Assembly (NCBI GenBank): GCA_910584835.1
Contig: CAJUEG010000109.1
Location: 1 to 7,197 of the forward strand
DNA from: an uncultured Oscillospiraceae bacterium
GTDB lineage: Bacteria; Bacillota; Clostridia; Oscillospirales; Oscillospiraceae
DNA length: 7,197 nt
Direction of reading: 5' to 3'
The notes beneath the pieces are model-generated. The model made no database searches, had not been told where the DNA came from, and worked only from the letters and a program-made list of their open reading frames with translations. Both the position numbers and the translations under genes were made by a program. Below, piece by piece: positions 1-5,849 of this stretch; position 1 is the stretch's first letter; each line of letters starts with the position of its first letter.

Positions 1-2
1 AA

Positions 3-464
3 AACTACAAAATTTCTTCGGCGTTTTCTTACAATTTCAGATTGGCGTTGACACGCCGCGAGATCATTATACGCATAAAGGACGGGAGGGCCGAGACCGT
101 ACAAAAGGCTTTAGATCGCCTCGAGCGTCTATACGGGACGGCGTTCTATAAAATCTTTAAGACGATCACAGTCGATAACGGCTCCGAGTTTGGGAGCGGC
201 TACGGGATAGAGAAGTCTTGCCGGAGAAAAAAGGCACGGACGACGGTTTATTTTTGCCACCCGTACACGTCTTGCGAGCGAGGCACGAACGAAAACATAA
301 ACCGCATGATACGCCGCCGCTTTCCGAAAGGGACGGATTTTGATAGCGTGACGGCCTCGCAAGTGCGCGAGGTCGAGGACTGGATTAACAACTACCCTCG
401 AGAAATCCTCGGCTTTAAGAGTGCCTCTTTCATGTTCGCGGAGGCGTTCTCGGAGGCCGCTTAA
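3..464 (+). CDS. IS30-family transposase, C-terminal part (5' partial, probably damaged)
   Basis: The frame is open to the left edge and ends in TAA at 462-464. Seen: the downstream part of an IS30-type DDE transposase domain. The second catalytic Asp lies in TVDNGSEF and the catalytic Glu in ERGTNENINR. FPKGTDF and WINNYPREILG follow, all hallmark IS30 blocks. The first catalytic Asp (usually in a DTVVG block) and the N-terminal DNA-binding helix-turn-helix are absent. Residues read from 3-41 do not resemble the expected sequence. The first recognisable block, LALTRREIII, appears to lack about four residues that relatives have (LTERKTREEIII, from memory). The earliest start in the window is TTG at 42, with no SD. 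Codon use (ATA, CGT) differs from the GC-rich host genes. The family cuts and joins IS ends in DNA; this copy is probably inactive. Confidence 0.85.
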   Translation, partial: NYKISSAFSYNFRLALTRREIIIRIKDGRAETVQKALDRLERLYGTAFYKIFKTITVDNGSEFGSGYGIEKSCRRKKARTTVYFCHPYTSCERGTNENINRMIRRRFPKGTDFDSVTASQVREVEDWINNYPREILGFKSASFMFAEAFSEAA

Positions 465-480
465 AGCTTTTTATAGCTTT

Positions 481-508
481 TTCGCAAAATTAACTTGACA
501 TTTGCGAA
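481..508. repeat. 8-bp inverted repeat at the presumed IS right end
   Basis: TTCGCAAA at 481-488 and TTTGCGAA at 501-508 are perfect reverse complements around a 12-base loop. A run of T (509-514) follows the right arm. Either it is part of the IS terminal structure, or a weak plus-strand terminator 17 bases after the transposase stop. The right half also contains TTGACA (495-500), a perfect -35 box facing out of the element. I see no good -10 at 16-18 bases from it. Confidence 0.45.
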
Positions 509-540
509 TTTTTTAAGGAATTTGTAATTCTCAAGATATT

Positions 541-580
541 ATAAAAAAGGCGGCTGCCCACCGCAAAGCAGCAGGCAGCC
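541..580 (-). terminator. Probable rho-independent terminator of the degV-to-amidase unit
   Basis: On the minus strand, a GGCTGCC arm (from 574-580) pairs perfectly with GGCAGCC (from 552-558) around a 15-base loop. After a 3-base gap comes TTTTTTAT (from 541-548). The orientation fits genes arriving from the right. It lies about 278 bases past the amidase stop, so the transcript would have a long 3' tail or include the doubtful ORF at 701-889. On the plus strand there is no T run, so it would work only leftward. Confidence 0.55.
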
Positions 581-700
581 ATTGTGATTCAAGAAAGAGA
601 GGGAGGAGTTGTCATGCCTTGATGACATAGTTAATTATAGCGTTTTTGGCTATAAAAGGATGTATAGTTTTTAAAGTAATCTTGAACGATTTGTAAAGGA

Positions 701-889
701 TTAGATTGAATCGTCTGCATACGGTACAGAAGAATGTGGGGAAAGCTCTCTCTGGAGTAAAGCCAAGGCGTTCAGCGCGGCGGGCAGGTCACCGGCGGGA
801 ACCCACACCCGGTCAGGAGGAAGTGGGCCAAGAAGCTGACAAATGGAATTCTCCGGCTCAGAGAAGCGTAATAAAGTTGCTGTTGGCAT
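701..889 (-). CDS. Doubtful short ORF overlapping the amidase 3' end
   Basis: The ORF has 62 codons, starting at ATG 887-889 inside the amidase gene and read in the +1 frame relative to it, with TAA at 701-703. It continues 157 bases past the amidase stop. The part beyond the amidase reads like real protein (for example LLGPLPPDRVWVPAGDLPAA). The GC-rich composition ends at its stop codon. No SD precedes the ATG. I do not recognise the sequence. It could be a coupled small gene, the remnant of a neighbouring gene, or an amidase C-terminal extension separated by a frameshift. The amidase SH3 domain already looks complete, so chance is also possible. Confidence 0.22.
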   Translation of the reverse strand: MPTATLLRFSEPENSICQLLGPLPPDRVWVPAGDLPAALNALALLQRELSPHSSVPYADDSI

Positions 890-1601
890 AGCCCTCCGCG
901 CCATCGAAGGACACAAGATACCAGTCCTGCCACTGGTTAAGGATGGATAACCGTGCGCCGTCATAGGCTTTGGCAATAATAGGAGCTGAAGTTGAGGGCC
1001 TGGAACGGATGTTGAGGTAGCCCCAGTCCACATCGACAATGCCCTGGCGGCGCGGGCCCTCAGAGGTCATGAAGGGAATTCCGAAGTATTCGGTAAGAGC
1101 CAGCACAATAGTGCGGGCGATTTCATCCAGATGGGTTTTTATCCAGGTGGCGTCATCCTCATTATCGTGGTAGCCCAGTTCGATGAATACCGACGGGGCG
1201 CGGGGCTGTCGGACCTCTCCGATGGATGTGGTAGCCTCGGTCCGAACACGGTTGGGCAGGGGGTAGATGGCCTTCAAATTTTCCGCCATAATCTCCGCGG
1301 CCCGTTTGCCATTGGAGCTGCCTGGGTAATAGAACACAATGATGCCCCGTGTTTGGCCATAATTGCTGGGGGCAGAGGCGTTGGAGTGCAGGGCCAGGTG
1401 CAGGTCATAATTGCCTGCATTGGATGCCCGTATGGAGGAAACGGCAGTCATATCCGGAGTATTCCGATCGAATTGTATACCGGAAGCGCGCAGATAGGGG
1501 ACCATGGCGTCAGCCAGGCGGTTCATCCATTCCTCCTCACTGCCGCCGTTGACATACATGTTGGCCTCCTGAGTAGATGGAGAAAGATAAATAATTGGCA
1601 T
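858..1601 (-). CDS. N-acetylmuramoyl-L-alanine amidase (Amidase_3 type) with SH3 domain
   Basis: The protein has 247 residues and is expected to cut the amide bond between N-acetylmuramic acid and the stem-peptide L-alanine in peptidoglycan. Residues about 1-175 form the catalytic domain: Glu in SEEEW (about 22-24), His72 in LALHSNA and Glu141 in FIELGYHDN match the zinc-binding and catalytic positions. The usual first zinc ligand, His in a DPGHGG-like block near the N terminus, is replaced by SPSTQEAN (7-14); as I recall, this is shared by a subgroup of clostridial amidases. Residues about 188-247 are a bacterial SH3 domain (WGYLNIRSRPS; DWYLVSF; GYANSNFITLL) for wall binding. There is no signal peptide or membrane segment, so release may need lysis, as for mother-cell or phage-like enzymes, or a non-classical route. 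The SD AGGAGG lies 8 bases before ATG, inside an inverted repeat. It is last in the degV unit, 61 bases after rsmA. Confidence 0.9.
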   Translation of the reverse strand: MPIIYLSPSTQEANMYVNGGSEEEWMNRLADAMVPYLRASGIQFDRNTPDMTAVSSIRASNAGNYDLHLALHSNASAPSNYGQTRGIIVFYYPGSSNGKRAAEIMAENLKAIYPLPNRVRTEATTSIGEVRQPRAPSVFIELGYHDNEDDATWIKTHLDEIARTIVLALTEYFGIPFMTSEGPRRQGIVDVDWGYLNIRSRPSTSAPIIAKAYDGARLSILNQWQDWYLVSFDGAEGYANSNFITLL

Positions 1602-1609
1602 AAGGAAAA

Positions 1610-1657
1610 CCTCCTTTGTTCCATCCTATGCACGTGGCGAGGATTTGACAAAGGAGG
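1610..1657 (-). promoter_or_regulatory. Hairpin that can sequester the amidase SD
   Basis: CCTCCTTTGT (1610-1619) and ACAAAGGAGG (1648-1657) are perfect 10-bp reverse complements. Further in, ATCCT (1623-1627) pairs with AGGAT (1640-1644), leaving a 3x3 internal loop and a 12-base apical loop. In the minus-strand transcript, the 3' arm is the amidase SD itself. The 5' arm begins 5 bases after the rsmA stop. After the hairpin the RNA reads UUUUCCUUAUG, so a weak terminator or attenuator is an alternative to translational masking. The pairing is seen directly; the regulatory role is inferred. Confidence 0.6.
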
Positions 1658-1662
1658 ATGCC

Positions 1663-2511
1663 TTAACGCAGCGCAATGGACAGTGCGGAAAACTGCTCCA
1701 GACTCAGCCGTTCGCCGCGGACAGTTTCCGGCAGGCCGCAGTCCAGAATGATATGCCGCAGCTGCTCTTTGGAGAATCTGTTGCCATAGGCGGCAGACAA
1801 GGCGTTGAGCAATGTCTTGCGCCGCTGGGCAAAGGCCGCTTTTACCACAGCAAAGATAGCGTCCCGGTCACCCGGCACCGGCGGTTCAGGGAGTGGAACC
1901 ATCTGAATAACGGCGGAAGTGACCTTGGGTGCGGGGAAAAAACAGTCGGGGAGGACCTCAAACAGCAGCTCACATCGGGCATAATACTGGCAGAAAAGGG
2001 AGAATGCCCCACAGGCTGGATCGCCGGGGGCAGCGCAGATTCGTTCTGCCACCTCTTTCTGAATCATCACCGTAATGGACTGAAAGCAGCCGGACTCCAG
2101 CAATCGGGTAAGAACAGGGGTGGTGATGTTGTAGGGCAGATTGGCGCAGGCCTTAACTGTAAAGCCAGAAAACCTGTCAGACACTATGGAGCCAAGATCC
2201 AGCTTCATCACATCGCCGGGAATAATTTCTGCGTTGGGGCAGTCGGCCAAGGTCTCTCCCAGAACGGGCAGAAGAGAGGCGTCCAACTCAACGGCGGCCA
2301 CCCGGCCTGCTCTGCGGGCCAGCTGCTGGGTGAGACAGCCGATCCCAGGACCGATTTCCAGTACGGCACAGCGCTCGTCCAGTCCGGCGGCGTCGGCAAT
2401 TTCCCGGGGAACCCAGTCGGCAATCAGAAAATTCTGCCCCATGGACTTGGAAAAGCGGAATCCGTGGCGGGCCTGTAAAGCCTTAATATCACGGATGTCG
2501 GTAAGATTCAT
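1663..2511 (-). CDS. rsmA: 16S rRNA (adenine(1518)-N6/adenine(1519)-N6)-dimethyltransferase
   Basis: The protein has 282 residues, a usual length for RsmA/KsgA. It dimethylates two adjacent adenines in the 3'-terminal helix 45 of 16S rRNA late in 30S assembly, using S-adenosylmethionine. Seen: GQNFL at 25-29, the SAM-binding motif LEIGPGIGCLT (51-61), acidic VELD (74-77), GDVM (99-102), the NLPYNIT catalytic block (124-130), and FFPAPKVTSAV in the C-terminal part. SD GGGAGG lies 5 bases before ATG. It sits 24 bases after the small methyltransferase stop, so the two are probably co-transcribed. Loss of this enzyme causes kasugamycin resistance in other bacteria. Confidence 0.97.
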   Translation of the reverse strand: MNLTDIRDIKALQARHGFRFSKSMGQNFLIADWVPREIADAAGLDERCAVLEIGPGIGCLTQQLARRAGRVAAVELDASLLPVLGETLADCPNAEIIPGDVMKLDLGSIVSDRFSGFTVKACANLPYNITTPVLTRLLESGCFQSITVMIQKEVAERICAAPGDPACGAFSLFCQYYARCELLFEVLPDCFFPAPKVTSAVIQMVPLPEPPVPGDRDAIFAVVKAAFAQRRKTLLNALSAAYGNRFSKEQLRHIILDCGLPETVRGERLSLEQFSALSIALR

Positions 2512-2535
2512 AAGTGCCTCCCTAGGATGGGTATG

Positions 2536-3066
2536 TTATTTAAGCAGGCGGAGATAAAACCATCCGTCATGGTCCTCCCTCACCGCCAGCTTCAGCCCGG
2601 CGGACTGACAGTGACAAAGAATATGATTGGAATCTTGAGCGGCATCCTCCTGAAGGATGCCGTAGGTGGTGTGGACTGCGCTTCCATTGGCGTCTACATC
2701 CACATCAATCAAAAAGGGCTCAGGGAAGGCGGATGCGACTTGGGCGTCCCAGATGTGGAGGCTCCCGCCGGGGCGCAGCACACGGGCTGCTTGAGCAATA
2801 GCTTGAGCTTGAACTGTGCGGGGCATGTACATAAGAGAGAAAAATGAGGTGACATGCTGAAAGGAGCTGTCCTCAAAGGTCAGCTGCGCAGCGTCCATGA
2901 GGAGCTTTTTGGGGCCCTCCGGCGCCTCATCCAGCTCATCCTGGCGGTTGTCTATGGCGACCACCTGCTGGCCGTAGATCCGCCCAATGATACCCTCCCC
3001 GCCGCCTCCCAAATCCAGAATGGGGCCGGTGAGATTCTTTTCAATACGCAGCCGCGCGGTTGCCAT
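2536..3066 (-). CDS. Small class I SAM-dependent methyltransferase, substrate unknown
   Basis: The protein has 176 residues and a Methyltransf_11-like Rossmann core. Motif I is ILDLGGGGEG (16-25, glycine-rich), followed by acidic VVAID (35-39), an aspartate block LLMDAAQLTFEDSSF, and the post-core LRPGGSLHIWDAQV. There is no obvious substrate-binding extension, signal peptide or metal site. The substrate cannot be told from sequence; the gene beside it (rsmA) methylates rRNA, but this does not show that the present enzyme acts on RNA. An SD-like AAGGGGTG lies a few bases before ATG. It is 21 bases after degV and 24 bases before rsmA, so it is in the same operon. Confidence 0.85.
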   Translation of the reverse strand: MATARLRIEKNLTGPILDLGGGGEGIIGRIYGQQVVAIDNRQDELDEAPEGPKKLLMDAAQLTFEDSSFQHVTSFFSLMYMPRTVQAQAIAQAARVLRPGGSLHIWDAQVASAFPEPFLIDVDVDANGSAVHTTYGILQEDAAQDSNHILCHCQSAGLKLAVREDHDGWFYLRLLK

Positions 3067-3087
3067 ATTGTGGTCACCCCTTTTGCC

Positions 3088-3924
3088 TTAATAGGCCACG
3101 ATTACGCCGCCGCTGTTGGCATAGTAGGAGCTGAGTCCCCGAGTAGCGGTGATAACGACATCGGAAAATTGACAAGCTTTCTGGGCCAATTCCCACAGCT
3201 GCTGAGCGCGGTCAGGGCAGAGGCATTGGGCGATATAAAGCGTTTTCCCTTTATGCCGTTCATCCCCCGCCATGATGTCCGCCAGCTTGGACAGCGCCTG
3301 CTTGATAGACAGCGCCTGGCCATGCTTGCAGATTTCTCCCTCCGGGGTGGAGCCCATAATCAGCTTGATGCGCAGCGCCCCGGTGAGCATGGCCTGTACC
3401 TTGGTGAGCCGCCCGTTTTTTCGCAGATTGTCCAAATTTTCCAGCACAAACAGGGTGTTGGTGTCGGTAATAGTCTGCTCGGACTGGGCCACCACCTGGG
3501 AAAAGGGAAGGCCGGATTTAGCCAGCCGGTGGATTTTTTGTGCCAAAAGGACCTCTCCCGCAGAGGCGGAGCAGGAATTGAACACGTGGATATTTCGCTC
3601 AGGAGCTTCCTCCAGGAACATCTGCTTGGCCTGCCAGGCGCTGTTGTGGGAACCGCTGAGCAGCGCGGAGAGGGTGACCACATAGATGTCGCCCTCGGCC
3701 TGCCGGTATGCCTCAAGATAGTCGCCGGGGGAGGGACAGGAGGAGGATGAGGCGTCCTGGCTCTGGTCCATGGCGTAGATGAGCAGGCTGGTGTCCAGGT
3801 TCTGGTCGTCTACATAATCCTTGCCGCCCACGCGGATGGTAAGAGGGATGGAGCGGAACACTGGGTCAGCCCGCATTTCGGGCGTCAAGTCACAGCAGCT
3901 GTCCACAATGATGGAAAAACTCAT
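3088..3924 (-). CDS. DegV family protein (FakB-like fatty-acid-binding protein)
   Basis: The protein has 278 residues, the normal DegV length. Family members bind a single fatty acid and, where a FakA kinase exists, present it for phosphorylation so that it can enter phospholipid synthesis. Seen: N-terminal IIVDSCCDLT (5-14), the conserved serine block SSSCPSPGDY (60-69), LSALLSGSHNSA (85-96) that closes on the fatty-acid head group in the family, LRKNGRLT in the middle, and a C-terminal GLSSYYANSGGVIVAY. Start ATG has SD AAGGGG 9 bases upstream. It is the first gene after a strong promoter (3959-3986). No fakA-like kinase gene is in the window, so the partner cannot be named. Confidence 0.93.
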   Translation of the reverse strand: MSFSIIVDSCCDLTPEMRADPVFRSIPLTIRVGGKDYVDDQNLDTSLLIYAMDQSQDASSSSCPSPGDYLEAYRQAEGDIYVVTLSALLSGSHNSAWQAKQMFLEEAPERNIHVFNSCSASAGEVLLAQKIHRLAKSGLPFSQVVAQSEQTITDTNTLFVLENLDNLRKNGRLTKVQAMLTGALRIKLIMGSTPEGEICKHGQALSIKQALSKLADIMAGDERHKGKTLYIAQCLCPDRAQQLWELAQKACQFSDVVITATRGLSSYYANSGGVIVAY

Positions 3925-3958
3925 AAGAACAATCCCCTTACATAATAATGTAAATCAG

Positions 3959-3986
3959 ATTATATCATACGGGCAAGGATTGTCAA
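3959..3986 (-). promoter_or_regulatory. Sigma-A type promoter for the degV unit
   Basis: On the minus strand, a perfect -35 TTGACA (plus positions 3981-3986) is followed by a 16-base spacer and a perfect -10 TATAAT (3959-3964). TG one base before the -10 makes an extended -10. The predicted start of transcription is near 3952, giving a leader of about 28 bases before the degV ATG. It lies between the trmD stop and degV, so the middle block is an independent transcription unit. Confidence 0.85.
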
Positions 3987-4012
3987 GGGAAAGGGGTCAG
4001 TTAACAAAACCT

Positions 4013-5302
4013 TTACAAAGGCTTCAGCCGTTTTTCATAGGCCACCCGGCGGGGATCGTGGCCGCCATTTACGCGTACCAGGATGTTGCCCCGATATTGG
4101 AAGCCGTTTCGGCGGAGCAGTCCCTGCATGGCCTTGTTCTTTTTATGGGTGTCTGCCCGCAGCCATCCCAGCCCCTGGGCCAGGGCCAGCCGCTCACATT
4201 CCGCAATGACGCGGTCGGCCAGCCCGGAGCCCCGCCGCTGCGCTGCCACCGCGCACCGGTGCAGAACGGCGTATGGCTCGTCCCGAGACCACTTCCCATC
4301 GGTTATTGCCGCATAACTGGACTCAGGATGTGTGGAAAGCACAAAAAATGCGCCTAATTCACCCCCGCAGGTGAGGACATGGCATTCCCCGCGCTCAAGG
4401 TCTATTTCGAAGTGCCTGCGCTCCGGGTAGCCGTCCTGCCACTGATCCACCCGGCAGGAGGCGAGAAACGACTGCGCCTGGGAGGCGATGGCCAGTATTG
4501 CGTCCAGGTCGCTCTCGTGGGCCGGACGGCACTCTACCGGCTGGGGCAGGGGAGGGCGGGACAGCTCCCGCTCCAGCTCGGCCAGCAGCTTCTGGTCGTC
4601 TTTGGAGGACAGGTCCAGCTTTTCGTACAGGTCGGGCCGCCGCTGCCGGGTGCGCAGCAGGGACTGCTTGCGCCGCCAGCGCGCCACCTTGGCGTGATTG
4701 CCGGTGAGCAGCTCCGGCGGGACCGCCCGGTCATGCCACACCTCGGGGCGGGAGTACTGGGGGTACTCCAACAGGCCGTCCCAGTGGCTCTCATTTTCAA
4801 AGCATTCCGCGTCGGACAGCACACCGGGTACCAGACGGCAAACGGCGTCCGCCACCGCCATGGCGGCGATCTCCCCGCCGGTGAGGACAAAGTCGCCAAG
4901 GGAGATTTCTTCATCCACGCACTCGTCGATGAACCGCTGGTCAATGCCCTCATAGTGGCCGCACACCAGAATCAAATGGTCGTGCTCCCAGGCCAGACGT
5001 TTAGCGTCTGCTTGGGTGAAGGTTTTGCCGCAGGGGGAGAGGTATATGGTGTGGGGGCGCTCTTCGTATTGGCGGCAGATGTGCCCCCAGCACTGGTACA
5101 GCGGGTCGGCCTGGAGCACCGCCCCATGTCCGCCCCCATAGGGGTAGTCGTCCACCTGCTTCTGTTTATTCAAGGTATAGTCCCGGATCTGGTGGGTGTC
5201 GATGCGGAGGATGTCCCGCTCCTGTGCCCGGCCCAGGATGGATTCGGACAGCACGTCGCCTACCGTGTCAGGAAACAGCGTCATAATGTCGATGTGGTAC
5301 AT
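4013..5302 (-). CDS. trmD: tRNA (guanine(37)-N1)-methyltransferase fused to a GNAT acetyltransferase domain
   Basis: The protein has 429 residues; TrmD alone is about 240-250. Residues 1-247 are TrmD, which puts m1G next to the anticodon and prevents +1 frameshifting. Seen: MTLFPD, DDYPYGGGHGAVLQ (51-64), the trefoil-knot SAM site LVCGHYEGIDQR (112-123) and EISLGDFVLTGGE (132-144), Arg156 in CRLVPGVL, and the catalytic Asp175 in HWDGLLEYPQYSRP. After a proline-rich linker (248-255) comes a complete GNAT fold (256-429): N-terminal VECRPAHESDLDAIL, acetyl-CoA motif A around RRGSGLAD (356-363), and the motif B region THKKNKAMQGLLRRNGF. No stop, SD or start lies at the junction. The acetyl acceptor is unknown. 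ATG is 6 bases after the rimM stop, so translation is probably coupled. rplS, the usual next gene, is absent here. Confidence 0.95.
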   Translation of the reverse strand: MYHIDIMTLFPDTVGDVLSESILGRAQERDILRIDTHQIRDYTLNKQKQVDDYPYGGGHGAVLQADPLYQCWGHICRQYEERPHTIYLSPCGKTFTQADAKRLAWEHDHLILVCGHYEGIDQRFIDECVDEEISLGDFVLTGGEIAAMAVADAVCRLVPGVLSDAECFENESHWDGLLEYPQYSRPEVWHDRAVPPELLTGNHAKVARWRRKQSLLRTRQRRPDLYEKLDLSSKDDQKLLAELERELSRPPLPQPVECRPAHESDLDAILAIASQAQSFLASCRVDQWQDGYPERRHFEIDLERGECHVLTCGGELGAFFVLSTHPESSYAAITDGKWSRDEPYAVLHRCAVAAQRRGSGLADRVIAECERLALAQGLGWLRADTHKKNKAMQGLLRRNGFQYRGNILVRVNGGHDPRRVAYEKRLKPL

Positions 5303-5308
5303 TCCGTC

Positions 5309-5791
5309 TCACATCCCCTCAATCAGGCGTACCTTGATATAGCCCTCCTCAATGTTTGTCTCCAGGACAAATTCCGGCACGGCGGGGATCATGATCTCCC
5401 GATCTCCAGCTATTACGTACACCTGCTGTCGGGAAGGGGAGAGCACTTCCTTCAGCGTGCCCAGCTTTTTCCCGTCCTGGTCCACCACATCCAAGCCGAT
5501 GATGTCCGCCAGAAAAAAGGCTCCCTGGGGCAGCTTGGCGTCGGCCCGGCGGAGCCGGACCGTTTTCCCTTTCAGGGCCATGGCGCCCTCCACCGTGTCA
5601 ACTCCTTGGAACCGGGCGATGACGCTGCCTTTGTGAACCCGGCTGGATGCCACCTCCATGGCCGCGCCGTCCACGTACAGCGTGGAGAATTTGAGGAGAA
5701 AATCCGGGCTGTCCGCCCAGGGGACGATGCGCACCTCGCCGTGGATGCCGTGGGTGTTGACGATTTCGCCGCAGTCTAAAAAGTCCTTGAT
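5309..5791 (-). CDS. rimM: Ribosome maturation factor RimM, non-canonical start
   Basis: RimM binds ribosomal protein S19 and helps mature the 30S head. Seen: an N-terminal beta-barrel beginning KDFLDCGEIVNTHGIHGEV, ADSPDF, GVDTVEGAMALKGKTV, then a PRC-barrel with LADIIGLDVVDQDGKKLG, REIMIPAVPEFV and a C-terminal VRLIEGM. From ATC at 5789-5791 it has 160 residues, normal for the family. That ATC sits just where the usual initiator Met would be and is 9 bases after GGAGG (5801-5805). ATT at 5795-5797 is the other SD-compatible choice, at 3 bases. The only standard in-frame start, TTG at 5858-5860 (183 residues), has no SD, would translate through a terminator hairpin and adds about 23 residues unlike RimM. 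The start is therefore unsettled; the identity is not. trmD follows after 6 bases. Confidence 0.93.
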   Translation of the reverse strand: MKDFLDCGEIVNTHGIHGEVRIVPWADSPDFLLKFSTLYVDGAAMEVASSRVHKGSVIARFQGVDTVEGAMALKGKTVRLRRADAKLPQGAFFLADIIGLDVVDQDGKKLGTLKEVLSPSRQQVYVIAGDREIMIPAVPEFVLETNIEEGYIKVRLIEGM

Positions 5792-5798
5792 GGGAATG

Positions 5799-5805
5799 CA
5801 CCTCC
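5799..5805 (-). promoter_or_regulatory. SD of rimM, followed by no standard start codon
   Basis: GGAGGTG on the minus strand lies 6-7 bases beyond the T run of the terminator. The next in-frame codons include ATT (3 bases from GGAGG) and ATC (9 bases). No ATG, GTG or TTG in the rimM frame lies within reach. It argues that initiation takes place here and not at the upstream TTG. Confidence 0.7.
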
Positions 5806-5811
5806 AATGGT

Positions 5812-5844
5812 AAAAAAGCAGGCGGGGCTGTCCCGCCTGCTTTT
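5812..5844 (-). terminator. Strong intrinsic terminator between khpA and rimM
   Basis: On the minus strand, AAAAGCAGGCGGG (from 5832-5844) pairs perfectly with CCCGCCTGCTTTT (from 5814-5826) around a 5-base loop. The transcript continues with TTTTTTA in total (four T paired, two unpaired). The GC-rich core is 9 bp. It starts 5 bases after the khpA stop codon. There is no room for a promoter between it and the rimM SD, so rimM-trmD transcription must come from read-through or from a promoter inside upstream coding sequence. On the plus strand the T run is shorter (four). Confidence 0.88.
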
Positions 5845-5849
5845 CAGAG

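Larger units (their letters stand above)
1..511 (+). mobile_element. IS30-family insertion sequence, right-hand part (partial)
   Basis: The element is defined by the IS30 transposase fragment plus the AT-rich stretch after its stop codon. That stretch contains TTGACATTTGCGAA at 495-508, which resembles IS30-family terminal repeats as I remember them. The left end is outside the window or lost, so the matching inverted repeat and target duplication cannot be checked. The right boundary at about 511 is an estimate. Confidence 0.5.
465..857. other. Intergenic region between the IS remnant and the amidase gene
   Basis: This stretch of about 390 bases has no confident gene. From right to left: a GC-rich part (about 704-857) that keeps one minus-strand frame open (see the ORF at 701-889); an AT-rich part (about 600-703) with a small inverted repeat (TTATAGC 635-641 / GCTATAA 649-655) and GTCAT/ATGAC at 611-626; the terminator at 541-580; and the AT-rich IS flank. 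The sharp change from GC-rich to AT-rich at about 700-715 coincides with the stop codon of the minus-strand ORF. I see no RNA gene. Confidence 0.6.

Noticed and set aside
603..622. Plus-strand GGAGGAG followed by ATG, resembling a small gene start
   Set aside because: The frame is ATG CCT TGA, only two codons, and no alternative start nearby gives a longer product.
1645..1650. Plus-strand TTGACA as a promoter
   Set aside because: It lies in the inverted repeat before the amidase, has no suitable -10 downstream, and faces against all genes here.
1645..2478. Plus-strand open frame of 277 codons opposite rsmA
   Set aside because: It is the shadow of rsmA, whose motifs are complete on the minus strand; there is no SD or family resemblance.
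2854..3750. Plus-strand open frame of 298 codons opposite degV and the small methyltransferase
   Set aside because: It covers two real genes in antisense and reads as low-complexity Gly/Leu/Gln-rich sequence without motifs.
3941..4020. Terminator for trmD in the gap before degV
   Set aside because: Only a 5-bp AAAGG/CCTTT pairing is visible, with no T run after it, which is too weak to call.
4751..4769. 7-bp inverted repeat GGAGTAC/GTACTCC
   Set aside because: It lies inside the conserved trmD block EYPQYSRP and is explained by that coding sequence; there is no T run.
4379..5779. Long plus-strand open frame (466 codons) opposite trmD and rimM
   Set aside because: It is antisense to two well-identified genes. 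High GC content removes stop codons on the opposite strand, and the translation has no recognisable domain.
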